This document shows, piece by piece, positions 8,049 to 16,863 of a stretch of DNA of 64,000 bases. The position numbers and the translations under genes were made by a program. Numbering within the stretch: position 1 is the stretch's first letter; every line of letters begins with the position of its first letter. Origin of the DNA: Bacillota bacterium (GTDB lineage Bacteria > Bacillota > Clostridia > Acetivibrionales > DTU013); assembly GCA_023411575.1 (NCBI GenBank), contig JAEYOP010000071.1, forward strand, positions 124,001 to 188,000. Direction: 5' to 3'. Under the pieces are notes generated by a model. It worked only from the letters and a program-made list of their open reading frames with translations. It was not told where the DNA came from and did not search any database.

Positions 8049-8080
8049 GACAGCGGGGGGCTCCTTGCCTCTCGCTGTTT
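8049..8080 (+). terminator. Hairpin between scfA and scfB, possible attenuator
   Basis: ACAGCG (8050-8055) pairs with CGCTGT (8073-8078), with an inner GGGGC/GCCTC helix and a short TTTA tail. The weak tail suggests partial termination, which would yield more peptide transcript than maturase transcript. Confidence 0.55.
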
Positions 8081-8161
8081 ATGTATGCGAATCTATCCAG
8101 GTGGCTGCTTTGCAGGATAGGGCGCGATACGCGGCTTTATGGACACATAACAGGAGAAGCT

Positions 8162-9547
8162 ATGGTACACAAGTTTAAAATGCATGGTGCGAATATTGTT
8201 TTGGACGTCAACAGCGGTGCGGTGCACGTACTGGATGACCTGGCGTTTGAATTGATCGATTATATGAAGGAAGCCGGGCCGCAGGATGCGGATGCGGCCT
8301 GGAAGGGCCTGGAGGAGCGGATCCCCGGAAGGCATGGCAGGGAGGAAGTCCAGGAGGCTTTGCAGGAATTGACGGAATTGAAAGAGAACGGCCAGCTGTT
8401 TTCGGAAGACATTTTTGAAGAATACCTGACCGCCAATGCCGTTCAAAATGAAAAACAGCCGGTGGTAAAGGCGCTCTGCCTTCACATCGCCCATGACTGC
8501 AACCTGCGCTGCAGGTATTGCTTTGCATCCACCGGCGATTTCGGGACAAGCAGGACCCTGATGCCGGCGGAAACCGGGAAAAGGGCCATCGACTTCCTGA
8601 TCGAGCGATCCGGCGCGAGAAGGAATCTGGAAGTGGACTTCTTCGGCGGCGAGCCGCTTATGAACTTCGGGGCGGTAAAGGAGATCGTGGAATATGCCCT
8701 CGGACGGGCGGAAGAAACCGGCAAGCACTTCCGGTTTACCTTGACGACTAATGCCGTTTTGCTCAAAGAGGAACACAAAGCCTTCATTAATAAATACATC
8801 GGCAACATCGTTCTCAGCATCGACGGCAGGCCCGAGGTCAATGACCGGATGCGTCCCCGCTTCGACGGGAGCGGCACCTATTCCTTCATATTGCCCAAAA
8901 TAAAGGATATGGCGGATTCGAGGAATCAGGAGGGCTACTACGTCAGAGGCACCTTCACCCGGGAAAACCTCGATTTCTCGCAGGACGTTCTGCATCTGGC
9001 CGATCTGGGCTTCAAGCAGATCTCCGTGGAACCGGTGGTCGCGGCAAAGGATACGGGCTTTGACCTCCGGCAGGAGGATCTGCCCCGGCTTTTCGACGAA
9101 TACGAAAGCCTGGCGCTGGAATATGTAAAGCGGTACAAGGATTCCAAGGGCTTTAATTTCTTTCATTTCATGCTGGACCTGGATCAGGGCCCCTGCGTTG
9201 TAAAAAGGCTGAAAGGCTGCGGTTCCGGCCACGAATACCTGGCCGTGACGCCGGAGGGCGACCTTTATCCGTGCCATCAATTCGTTGGTATGGAACAATT
9301 CAAAATGGGCAATGTTAATACTGATACACAGATCGATCCGGCAATCCGGGAGGAGTTTGTAAAGCAGAACATCTACTCGAAGCCGGACTGCCGGGCGTGC
9401 TGGGCAAAATTCTTCTGCAGCGGCGGCTGTGCGGCAAACGCATGGCAATTCAACAACTGCCTGGACAAGCCCTATACCATCGGCTGCGAGCTTGAGAAAA
9501 AGCGGGTGGAATGCGCGCTGTGGGTCAAGGCTGCCGAGATGGAGTAA
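8162..9547 (+). CDS. scfB: SCIFF radical SAM maturase (thioether-forming)
   Basis: The 461-residue enzyme installs the thioether cross-link in the SCIFF peptide. An N-terminal peptide-recognition region (about residues 1-95) precedes the radical SAM cluster motif Cys113-x3-Cys117-x2-Cys120 (CNLRCRYC). The motif FFGGEPLMN follows. A Cys-rich SPASM-type C-terminus includes CGSGHEY, YPCHQF, CRACWAKFFCSGGC and IGCELE, expected to bind two further iron-sulfur clusters. The ATG at 8162 has AGGAGA 7 bases upstream; an upstream in-frame ATG at 8081 lies in the hairpin tail and lacks a site. An HD-domain gene follows directly. Confidence 0.96.
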   Translation: MVHKFKMHGANIVLDVNSGAVHVLDDLAFELIDYMKEAGPQDADAAWKGLEERIPGRHGREEVQEALQELTELKENGQLFSEDIFEEYLTANAVQNEKQPVVKALCLHIAHDCNLRCRYCFASTGDFGTSRTLMPAETGKRAIDFLIERSGARRNLEVDFFGGEPLMNFGAVKEIVEYALGRAEETGKHFRFTLTTNAVLLKEEHKAFINKYIGNIVLSIDGRPEVNDRMRPRFDGSGTYSFILPKIKDMADSRNQEGYYVRGTFTRENLDFSQDVLHLADLGFKQISVEPVVAAKDTGFDLRQEDLPRLFDEYESLALEYVKRYKDSKGFNFFHFMLDLDQGPCVVKRLKGCGSGHEYLAVTPEGDLYPCHQFVGMEQFKMGNVNTDTQIDPAIREEFVKQNIYSKPDCRACWAKFFCSGGCAANAWQFNNCLDKPYTIGCELEKKRVECALWVKAAEME

Positions 9548-9562
9548 AGTGGGGTGAGTGGT

Positions 9563-10222
9563 ATGATGACGGTGCAGGATATTAAAAAGAGTGAAGAGGT
9601 TAAAACCTTTTTATCTATTGCAGAGAGGCAGATGCAGGTCCTTGGCTATACGGAGCATTCCTTCAGGCATGTGTCGCTGGTTTCCCTCAATGCGGGCAGG
9701 ATACTGGAACAACTGGGACACGCCGAAAGGGAAGTGGAGCTTGCAAGGATCGCCGGTTACCTGCACGATATCGGGAATGCCGTGAATCGGACCGATCACG
9801 CTCATTCCGGGGCCATTATGGCCTACGGTCTGCTGACCAAGATGGGGATGGATCTTACGGAAGCCGCTGAAATCATGCACGCCATCGGCAACCACGACGA
9901 GAAGACCGGTACGGCCGTCAGCAACGTTTCGGCGGCGCTGATCCTGGCGGATAAATCGGATGTACATAGGAGCAGGGTTCGAAACACCGATTTTGCAACC
10001 TTTGACATACATGACCGGGTGAACTACGCAGTGGAGAAGTCGGCCATTTCGGTGGAACGGGAGGCAAAGGCGGCGGAACTGGCCCTGGAGATCGATACGA
10101 CGATCTGTCCTGTGATGGATTACTTTGAAATCTTTTTGGCAAGGATGACGATGAGCAGGAGGGCTGCGGAGTTTCTCGGCCTGCATTTCCAACTGCTGAT
10201 CAATGGCAGCAGGCTGCTATAA
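9563..10222 (+). CDS. HD-domain phosphohydrolase-like protein
   Basis: This 219-residue protein has the HD signature: a His in SFRHVSLV, then GYLHDIGNAV, then GNHDEKTGTAV, with a trailing Asp in ILADKSDVH. HD proteins hydrolyse phosphate esters of nucleotides or signalling molecules using bound metal, but the substrate here is unknown. The start is ambiguous between ATG at 9563 and 9566 (and GTG 9554); GGGGTGAG at 9551-9558 favours the ATGs. It begins 15 bases after scfB and is followed by the secD promoter, so it is probably co-transcribed with the SCIFF maturase. Confidence 0.85.
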   Translation: MMTVQDIKKSEEVKTFLSIAERQMQVLGYTEHSFRHVSLVSLNAGRILEQLGHAEREVELARIAGYLHDIGNAVNRTDHAHSGAIMAYGLLTKMGMDLTEAAEIMHAIGNHDEKTGTAVSNVSAALILADKSDVHRSRVRNTDFATFDIHDRVNYAVEKSAISVEREAKAAELALEIDTTICPVMDYFEIFLARMTMSRRAAEFLGLHFQLLINGSRLL

Positions 10223-10259
10223 CGGGTTACTATGTCTGGATTACAAGGGGCAATTAGTA

Positions 10260-10288
10260 TTGACTCGCTTGTACGATAGGGATATAAT
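10260..10288 (+). promoter_or_regulatory. Sigma-A promoter for secD-secF
   Basis: TTGACT (10260-10265) and TATAAT (10283-10288) are spaced by 17 bases, 40 bases upstream of the secD start. Confidence 0.8.
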
Positions 10289-10328
10289 AACTTCATGCGG
10301 TTAAACGAAAAAAGGGGGATTTTTACAG

Positions 10329-11636
10329 ATGAAAGGGAACAACGGGATCAAATTTTTCCTTGTTATTGCCGTCATTGCCGTGTTGACTTGGATCTGCTTC
10401 ACAGGCAATTTTTTTGGCATCAAGGTCCCGGGAAGTGTTTACGACATCACACCGGGTATCGATATTAACGGGGGAATCGATGCTACACTTTATGCAATAA
10501 AGGAAGGCGGCGCGAAGCCCACTCAAAAGGAACTCGACACTGCGAAGATTATTATAGGCAGGAGACTTGACAAAGCAGGGATCCTTGACAGAGAAATCGC
10601 TCCCGACGTCAACAGCGGAACCATCGTGGTCCGGATTCCCTGGGCCGCCGGCGAAAAGGACTTTGATCCGGATAAAACGCTGGCAAAAATCGGCGAAACT
10701 GCACTGCTGACCTTCCAGGAAGTAGACGAGAAAAGTCTGGATGAACTGGGCAATCCGAAGCCTACGGGTAAAATAGTCCTCCAGGGCACCGAAGTCGTCG
10801 ACGCTACGGCTGAAAAATCATCGGACAGCGGCGGAATGCAGGTTTCCCTTTCACTGAGTGCTGCGGGAAAGACCAAGTTTGCCGAAGCAACCGGAAGACT
10901 CATCGGACAAAGGATCGCCATTTTCATGGACGACCAGTTCATATCGGCTCCGACCGTCCAGGCTCATATTACCAACGGTGACGCCAGGATTACGCTGGGC
11001 TCCGCAAGCGACGACTCCGCTATAAAGGAAGCAAAGGAACTGGCCGATACGATCCGGGCAGGTTCCCTTCCGTTCAAGCTGGAGGCCAAGCTGGTCAACG
11101 CAATCAGCCCGACTTTGGGAAAAAGCGCGCTGCAGGTAACGATACAGGCGTTCATTCTGGCATTTATCCTTGTCTGCCTGTTCATGATCGGACGGTACAG
11201 ACTTCCCGGTATTCTGGCATGCATTGCCCTGATAGGCCATACCGTACTCCAACTGTTGTTCATTTCATGGCTTAACATCACATTGACTCTGCCAGGTCTG
11301 GCCGGCGTTGTTTTAACAGTCGGCATGGGTGTTGACGCCAACATCATCATATTCGAAAGAATCAAGGAAGAAATCCGCAGCGGCAAGACCCTGCGGGCGG
11401 CAATCGATCTTGGCTTCAAGAGGGCGTTCACAGCTATCCTTGACGCCAACATGACGACCCTGATCGCGGCGGTCGTGCTCTATATTTTCGGTACCGGCCC
11501 CATGGTTTCGTTCGCATATACTCTTGGTATCGGTGTTGCACTGAGCTTCCTGACAGCGGTAACGGTATCGAGAATCATGATAAAATCGGTTTCAGATCTG
11601 GATATAGCCAAACATCACTGGCTGTATGGCGTATAG
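10329..11636 (+). CDS. secD: Protein translocase subunit SecD
   Basis: SecD works with SecF in the cytoplasmic membrane, using the ion gradient to pull exported proteins out of the SecYEG channel. The 435-residue protein has an N-terminal membrane segment, a long extracytoplasmic region with the GIDINGGIDATLYA block, and a C-terminal set of five membrane segments. The RND signature GMGVDANIIIFERIKEE is clear. It has its own sigma-A promoter, and secF begins 12 bases after its stop. Confidence 0.97.
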   Translation: MKGNNGIKFFLVIAVIAVLTWICFTGNFFGIKVPGSVYDITPGIDINGGIDATLYAIKEGGAKPTQKELDTAKIIIGRRLDKAGILDREIAPDVNSGTIVVRIPWAAGEKDFDPDKTLAKIGETALLTFQEVDEKSLDELGNPKPTGKIVLQGTEVVDATAEKSSDSGGMQVSLSLSAAGKTKFAEATGRLIGQRIAIFMDDQFISAPTVQAHITNGDARITLGSASDDSAIKEAKELADTIRAGSLPFKLEAKLVNAISPTLGKSALQVTIQAFILAFILVCLFMIGRYRLPGILACIALIGHTVLQLLFISWLNITLTLPGLAGVVLTVGMGVDANIIIFERIKEEIRSGKTLRAAIDLGFKRAFTAILDANMTTLIAAVVLYIFGTGPMVSFAYTLGIGVALSFLTAVTVSRIMIKSVSDLDIAKHHWLYGV

Positions 11637-11648
11637 GAGGGTGCACAT

Positions 11649-12605
11649 ATGATAGACTTGATCGGTAAAAAATATTATTTCTTTGCATTATCCGGACTCA
11701 TACTGCTGGCGGGCATTATCGGCTATATTGTAAACGGCGGCATGAAGATGGACATTCAGTTCCAGGGCGGAACGATCATCAAGATAGAAATGCCCAATGA
11801 CCAGTTTGACAGCGCGAAAGCGGAAGAGGTTGTCCAGAATACCATCAATAAACGGGCAACCGCGCAGAAATCTTCCACGATCAACGCTGAAAAGAACGGC
11901 GAAAAGATCAACATGCTGGTTTTGAACATTGCCAGCGAAGATACGCTGAATGATGCCGAACGTTCCGATGTACTGACGGCAATCAAAAAGGAATTTAACC
12001 TGGCGGAAAATGTAAACGTAACGGTCAGCAGTATAGCGCCCTTCATAGGGGATGAAATCAAGACAAACGCACTGTATGCCGTCTTCTGGGCTTCTTTGCT
12101 CATCATCATCTATGTCTGGATCCGGTTCCAGGTCATGTCCGGTCTGTCAGCCGGTGTTATGGCCGTACTGGCTCTGCTGCATGACGTGTTGATCATGATA
12201 GCCGTATATGCGATCTTCCGGATTCCCCTGAACGATTCGTTCGTTGCGGCGGTACTGACTGTTATAGGATACTCGATGAACGATACGATCATTATCTACG
12301 ACCGAATCCGAGAGAACAAGAACCTGCTCCGGAAGGTGCCGATCGGCGAGCTTGTCAACAAGAGCGTCGTGCAGACACTGAACAGATCCATCAATACCGT
12401 TGTAACCGTTTTGATCTGTATCATAACCCTGTTCATCTTTGCTACCTTCAACAACATCACTTCCGTTGAAGAATTCACCCTGCCGCTGATCGTCGGTATT
12501 TCAAGCGGTATGTACTCCTCGATCTTCATCGCAAGCTCGCTGTATGTTTTGTGGAAGGAAAGAGACGAAAAGAAGAAAATATCCAACAAACCCGCAAAGG
12601 CATAA
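11649..12605 (+). CDS. secF: Protein translocase subunit SecF
   Basis: SecF is the partner of SecD in the RND-type export motor. The 318-residue protein has a first membrane segment at about residues 10-30, an extracytoplasmic region beginning with QFQGGTIIKIEM, five further membrane segments and the family motif YSMNDTIIIYDRIREN. TAGGAGGGTG precedes the ATG. secD and secF are separate genes, unlike the fused Bacillus subtilis form. An intrinsic terminator follows. Confidence 0.97.
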   Translation: MIDLIGKKYYFFALSGLILLAGIIGYIVNGGMKMDIQFQGGTIIKIEMPNDQFDSAKAEEVVQNTINKRATAQKSSTINAEKNGEKINMLVLNIASEDTLNDAERSDVLTAIKKEFNLAENVNVTVSSIAPFIGDEIKTNALYAVFWASLLIIIYVWIRFQVMSGLSAGVMAVLALLHDVLIMIAVYAIFRIPLNDSFVAAVLTVIGYSMNDTIIIYDRIRENKNLLRKVPIGELVNKSVVQTLNRSINTVVTVLICIITLFIFATFNNITSVEEFTLPLIVGISSGMYSSIFIASSLYVLWKERDEKKKISNKPAKA

Positions 12606-12641
12606 ACGAGCCGGTTGACGCGGTAACACAGATATATCGGG

Positions 12642-12679
12642 AACCGGTGCATTCCATTGGGAGTGCGCCGGTTTTTTGC
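12642..12679 (+). terminator. Intrinsic terminator after secF
   Basis: AACCGGTGC pairs with GTGCGCCGGTT around an inner TTCC/GGGA helix, followed by TTTTTT. It sits between secF and the convergent acetyltransferase gene. Confidence 0.85.
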
Positions 12680-12702
12680 ATAATTCAGGCATTAACCGTG
12701 TT

Positions 12703-13287
12703 TTACAGAGCAATGAACTTTAGTTTGTGTATAAAGTGCTTGCTCATCAGCTGCAGATAGATATCATACATAATCCGGCCGATGTTGCGGTTTATGTCCT
12801 CAGCGGGTGTTCTCAGGGGAAATATCATCAGATGCATAGGGACATCCCATATGCTGTAGTCGATGTTGGGAACCTGGTAAAACCCGGCTTTTTCATAAAA
12901 CCGCATCCTCTTTAGCCGGATTTCCCTTTCTTCCGGGCTTGTCGCTCCTTCCGGCTTTTCCACTTCGACAATTATGCCGTTTTTGTCTTTATATTTTTCT
13001 TTGATCTCCTCGATAAATATTGAACCAAAGCCCTTTTGCCGGAACTCTGCATATACCGCCAGAAGGCTTATCAGAACATACCCGTTTTCATGCCCTGCGG
13101 CACAAATCGCGTAAGCAGTATCCTTGCCGGCCTTCTGCAGCACGAGGCCATCCTGAAGACCCTTCTGAAGCTGATGCTTCAATACGGTGTACGGTGCGTA
13201 CTCTCCTTTGGCAAAGTCCTGCCGGATATGCTTGAAAATGTTCTTGAGTTCCCTTATTTCAATTGCTCTAACGGTATACCCGTTCAT
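12703..13287 (-). CDS. GNAT family N-acetyltransferase
   Basis: The 194-residue protein has the acetyl-CoA binding motif RQKGFGSIFIEEI (Arg/Gln-x2-Gly-x-Gly) at about residues 96-108, preceded by the strand YVLISLLAVYAEF and followed by the family tail RMRFYEKAGFYQVPN. The acceptor cannot be told from sequence. The start ATG at 13287 has GGAGA 7 bases upstream on the minus strand. An in-frame ATG further out at 13353 would extend through the promoter region and is not favoured. It is monocistronic and faces the secF terminator. Confidence 0.88.
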   Translation of the reverse strand: MNGYTVRAIEIRELKNIFKHIRQDFAKGEYAPYTVLKHQLQKGLQDGLVLQKAGKDTAYAICAAGHENGYVLISLLAVYAEFRQKGFGSIFIEEIKEKYKDKNGIIVEVEKPEGATSPEEREIRLKRMRFYEKAGFYQVPNIDYSIWDVPMHLMIFPLRTPAEDINRNIGRIMYDIYLQLMSKHFIHKLKFIAL

Positions 13288-13316
13288 AGTATTTCTCCGA
13301 CTCCAATGTAACGAAT

Positions 13317-13331
13317 GTACTATAATAGTAC
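13317..13331. promoter_or_regulatory. Perfect palindrome between divergent genes, candidate operator
   Basis: GTACTATAATAGTAC is a 15-base perfect palindrome 30 bases upstream of the acetyltransferase start. It contains TATAAT-like sequence on both strands and lies in the gap shared with the divergent acyltransferase gene. Confidence 0.45.
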
Positions 13332-13392
13332 CGGACAAAATAAACTTCCGCAAGGTATCGCCTGCCGAAATACAAGCCGATGCACTGTTTCT

Positions 13393-13420
13393 TTGTAAAA
13401 ATCGCGGAATGTGATAAAAT
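13393..13420 (+). promoter_or_regulatory. Probable sigma-A promoter for the acyltransferase gene
   Basis: TTGTAA (13393-13398) and TAAAAT (13415-13420) are spaced by 16 bases, 41 bases before the start codon. Confidence 0.5.
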
Positions 13421-13460
13421 AGGGTTTAATACATTATTATTTATGGTCAGGAGAACATAA

Positions 13461-14750
13461 ATGGCCTTCAGGTCGGAAACGGCGCGGAATGAAAATAATT
13501 GGTACAAGCTTGACAATGCTGCGAAAATATACCCTGCCATCAGCGGTCCCGGCAGAGGCAGCGTATTCAGGGTCGCGGTGCGGCTGAAACAGGAGGTGGA
13601 CCCGGAGGTTTTGCAGAAAGCGCTGGCAATGACGCTTCCAAGATTTCCAACCCTGGCCGTCAAGCTGAAAAAGGGTCTGTTCTGGTATTATTTTGAGACA
13701 CATCCAGACATCCCGGCGGTCATTGCGGAAAAGGCGCCGCTCTGCCGCCCGATCGAGACCGATGAAACCAACGGCTTCCTGTTCCGGGTCAGCTACTATA
13801 GAACAAGGATTAACCTGGAAATGTTCCATGCGCTGACAGACGGCACCGGCGCGCTGGCCTTCCTGAAATCCCTTACCTTCCAATACCTTACGCTGTCCGG
13901 CTGTGAGATGTTTTCCGACGGCCTGGTCCTGGACTGCGAGATGTATCCGACTGCAGGCGAGAGTGAAGACAGCTTCGGGAAATATTACGATCCCCGGATC
14001 AAAAGCAAATGGATGGAGGACAAGGCCTATCATGTGTATGGCTCCAAAAGGCCCCAGGGCTTCTCGGGCGTTGTCCACGGAATCCTTCCGGTGGACCGTT
14101 TCAAAGCGCTTGCGAAGGAAAGCGGAGCCACCGTCACGGAATACATTGCGGCCCTTATTACTTATTCCATCTATACCACCCAGCTCAAGGGAAGAGTGTG
14201 CCACACCCCGGTAAAGATATCGGTCCCCGTGAATCTGAGAAACTTCTTTCCGTCCGAGACGCTGAGAAATTTTTCTTCCTATGTGAATGTAGGCGTCGCC
14301 TTCACGGAAAAGGACTACGGCTTTGAGCAGGTGCTGGACACCTTTGTAGGGAAAATGAAGCAGGAAGTGCAGCCGGAAAGACTCATTGAAAAGATCAGCG
14401 CAAATGTAAAGGCGGAGAAGAACATATTTATGCGCATCGCCCCGCTGGCCGTTAAAAATGTGGTACTCAGAACGGCGTTCAACGCATTTGGCGAAAAGCT
14501 GTTTACCTGTACCTTTTCAAATCTGGGCATTATACGTGTCCCGGACAAAATGCGGCAGTATGTTGACCGGTTCGAAATCATTCTGGGACCTCCGGTAACC
14601 CATATGATCAACTGTACCGCCTGCACCTATGAAAACGACCTGATCGTCACCTTTGCAAGAGCAATGTATGAGACGGATATCGAAAGGTTTTTCTTTCGCT
14701 TTTTATCCGAAAAGGGTCTGGATATCACGATAGAAACCAACGATCTATAA
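13461..14750 (+). CDS. Alcohol acetyltransferase / condensation-domain-like acyltransferase
   Basis: The 429-residue protein has the BAHD/condensation-type catalytic motif His-x3-Asp-Gly in FHALTDGTG (about residues 118-126). The surrounding order, two halves of a chloramphenicol-acetyltransferase-like fold with FSNLGIIRVP near the C-terminus, fits clostridial proteins annotated as alcohol acetyltransferases. The substrate is unknown. TCAGGAGAAC precedes the ATG. It is followed after 43 bases by a DUF6320 membrane protein. Related Clostridia often carry these two genes next to an alpha/beta hydrolase gene, which is absent in that position here. Confidence 0.82.
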   Translation: MAFRSETARNENNWYKLDNAAKIYPAISGPGRGSVFRVAVRLKQEVDPEVLQKALAMTLPRFPTLAVKLKKGLFWYYFETHPDIPAVIAEKAPLCRPIETDETNGFLFRVSYYRTRINLEMFHALTDGTGALAFLKSLTFQYLTLSGCEMFSDGLVLDCEMYPTAGESEDSFGKYYDPRIKSKWMEDKAYHVYGSKRPQGFSGVVHGILPVDRFKALAKESGATVTEYIAALITYSIYTTQLKGRVCHTPVKISVPVNLRNFFPSETLRNFSSYVNVGVAFTEKDYGFEQVLDTFVGKMKQEVQPERLIEKISANVKAEKNIFMRIAPLAVKNVVLRTAFNAFGEKLFTCTFSNLGIIRVPDKMRQYVDRFEIILGPPVTHMINCTACTYENDLIVTFARAMYETDIERFFFRFLSEKGLDITIETNDL

Positions 14751-14793
14751 ACAATTTTTGAAAGCCGCGATTAAACCTGCGTGGGAGAATTTG

Positions 14794-15525
14794 ATGAAAT
14801 ACTGTGGCAAGTGCAAGGTAAAAGTCAATATGGAATTGCAAAAATGTCCGCTGTGTTCCATGACGCTGACAGATGCGGAAACACAGGTACAGGCAGCCGG
14901 TGAAAAATGTCCGGGCACGGAAAATAGGACACAGCAGCCCGGCGGCGCTTGCGGGATCGGGTATCCGCCGCCGGATACCGGAAATGCGGAACGGTATAAT
15001 TTCACCCTCAGGCTATTCCTTTTTATATCCGTCGCCATAGGCTCTGCAAGCCTGTTGTTCAACCTGATGACCTTCCGGGGAGTCCTATGGTCCCTGTATG
15101 TGATCGGCACCATGCTCTATCTTTGGATCGTCGTTGCCTATCCACTGTTCAAAAAGCGGAAGATCGGCCATATTATCGTGGTTGATGCAATCAGCACCTC
15201 CGTCTATGTATATTGCCTGGAGCTGGGCACGCGCACCAAAGGCTGGGGGTTGAGCTATGTTACACCCTTTATTCTCATCGGAGCTACCCTGATGATTACC
15301 TTTATCATATTGCTAAAAAGACTGAAGTGGCGGGAATATTCCACATACCAGACCATTATGGTCGCACTGGGCTTCCTGCCGGTCATATTCTGCCTGGCCG
15401 GACTGGTAACGCCGATCTGGCCCAGCGTTCTGTCGGCCTTCTACTCCTTTCTGACGCTCACCGGGATGTTTATTTTCGTAGACAAGAAATACAAAAACGA
15501 ATTAATCCGGCGGTTCCACTTATAA
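14794..15525 (+). CDS. DUF6320 zinc-ribbon membrane protein
   Basis: The 243-residue protein starts with a zinc ribbon, Cys4-x2-Cys7 and Cys18-x2-Cys21 (CGKC, CPLC), followed by a polar linker and about seven membrane segments from residue 75 to the end. This layout matches the DUF6320 family, which has no established function. The ATG at 14794 has GGGAG 8 bases upstream; an in-frame ATG at 14758 adds a poor N-terminus. It is probably co-transcribed with the preceding acyltransferase. Confidence 0.78.
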   Translation: MKYCGKCKVKVNMELQKCPLCSMTLTDAETQVQAAGEKCPGTENRTQQPGGACGIGYPPPDTGNAERYNFTLRLFLFISVAIGSASLLFNLMTFRGVLWSLYVIGTMLYLWIVVAYPLFKKRKIGHIIVVDAISTSVYVYCLELGTRTKGWGLSYVTPFILIGATLMITFIILLKRLKWREYSTYQTIMVALGFLPVIFCLAGLVTPIWPSVLSAFYSFLTLTGMFIFVDKKYKNELIRRFHL

Positions 15526-15541
15526 AGGGGCGTCCCCAAGC

Positions 15542-15688
15542 ATGATGAGTAATTCTAAAGTTATAGCAAGCGACCTTCCAAACGGAGCTGCTGCAATAAG
15601 AACAAAGGCAATTAGGACAGATGATTCCGGCTGGTCGGATGAGCTTTACCGTCCAGCGGCAAATATACAGAATGATAAAATAACCTAA
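15542..15688 (+). CDS. Possible small protein (48 residues)
   Basis: An open frame from ATG 15542 encodes 48 residues, beginning MMSNSKVIASDLPNGAAA, with an ordinary polar composition and a Trp at residue 31. There is no clear ribosome binding site, as the preceding bases are GGGGCGTCCCCAAGC. It could equally be a remnant or chance frame between the DUF6320 gene and the germination operon. I do not recognise a family. Confidence 0.22.
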   Translation: MMSNSKVIASDLPNGAAAIRTKAIRTDDSGWSDELYRPAANIQNDKIT

Positions 15689-15699
15689 ATCGGGTATTA
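15670..15699 (+). promoter_or_regulatory. Candidate forespore (sigma-G/F-like) promoter of the ger operon
   Basis: GAATG (15670-15674) matches the -35 pattern GHATR. After 18 bases, GGTATTA (15693-15699) matches five of seven bases of the -10 pattern CATNHTA. It lies 30 bases before a germinant receptor operon, which is normally transcribed in the forespore. The match is partial. Confidence 0.4.
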
Positions 15700-15729
15700 C
15701 TAAATATAAATTTATTAAGAGAGGATAAT

Positions 15730-16845
15730 TTGGCAGACGGGGTAACAAACAGACAATTGTTTTTTATCATTATAATCACGGCAATCGGCTACAGTGCCGT
15801 AGAAATTCCCAGAATCATGGCTGAAACTGCCGGGACTGGCGCTTGGCTGACGCTTCTTCTGGGGGCAGTTTTTTTTGCCGTTGACGCCTTCATCATCGCT
15901 TATCTCGGATATGCCTATAGGGGGAAAACACTTTTTGAATACGCCCGATTACTGGCAGGGAAAACAATGGCCTGCTTAATCGCTATTATTTATATGATGT
16001 ATTTTTTTGTATTGCTGACATTTATCATCAGATTCTCGGCAGATATCATCAAAGATGAAATCTTATTCAAGACGCCGGTTTGGGCAACGATGCTTCTTCT
16101 GTTGACAATATCTTTGTATGGCGCATCAAAGGGATTAACCAATATCGGCAGGATTATAGAATACTTGGGATTGATTATCTTAATCATCGGATTTGTTCTA
16201 CATTTTATGTGTTTTTCACAGGGAAATATCTTGAACATTATGCCAATGTTTGATCCTTCGGTGAAAAATCTATATTTTGAAGCGCTGCCGGGTACCATTT
16301 TTTGCTTTCTGGGATTTGAGATTATAACAATTATCCCATTTTCAAAGCGAAATAGCTCTACGGTTTTATGGACTGCGATAATATCAATTTTCGTTTTGTG
16401 CATCTTCTTTATTATGATTGTGGAGTCCTGCTATGCGATCCTTAGCGTGGAGGATATTATTAATTATACTCATCCGCTTATAGTAGCTATTAGGAGGCTG
16501 GACATCGCGATTTTGCAATTTGCCAAAAGACTGGATCTTTTTTTCATAATGATTTGGCTTGCCGCCATATTTTGTTCCGTGTCCATTATTTCGTTCACAA
16601 CGGCGGAATATACAAAAAAACTGGTCCCAAAGCTTAAGGGAAACAGGATACTAATTGCAATTGGAACATTGGCTTTTATTGCGGGCCTGCTGCTTCCCAA
16701 TGCAGAGGAAGTGTCAAAATTATTCATCCGGTTTGTGACTTATTTCGGCCTGATACCAGCATTTGCAATCCCTCTTATTTTGCTCATAATCCATATTTTC
16801 AGGCCTAAAAATGATGTTAAAAAAGACCGGAAACTAAAAATATAG
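15730..16845 (+). CDS. Spore germination receptor B subunit (GerAB/YkvT-type permease)
   Basis: The 371-residue protein is almost entirely membrane-embedded, with ten predicted segments of the APC-transporter type. It starts with the family N-terminus NRQLFFIIIITAIGY and keeps the conserved AETAGTGAWLT. GerAB subunits form part of the germinant receptor in the spore inner membrane and bind small germinants such as amino acids. The start is TTG at 15730 with GAGAGGA upstream. The C and A subunit genes follow immediately. Local composition is AT-richer than the flanking genes. Confidence 0.93.
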   Translation: MADGVTNRQLFFIIIITAIGYSAVEIPRIMAETAGTGAWLTLLLGAVFFAVDAFIIAYLGYAYRGKTLFEYARLLAGKTMACLIAIIYMMYFFVLLTFIIRFSADIIKDEILFKTPVWATMLLLLTISLYGASKGLTNIGRIIEYLGLIILIIGFVLHFMCFSQGNILNIMPMFDPSVKNLYFEALPGTIFCFLGFEIITIIPFSKRNSSTVLWTAIISIFVLCIFFIMIVESCYAILSVEDIINYTHPLIVAIRRLDIAILQFAKRLDLFFIMIWLAAIFCSVSIISFTTAEYTKKLVPKLKGNRILIAIGTLAFIAGLLLPNAEEVSKLFIRFVTYFGLIPAFAIPLILLIIHIFRPKNDVKKDRKLKI

Positions 16846-16863
16846 ATGGGTGGAACCGGAAAA

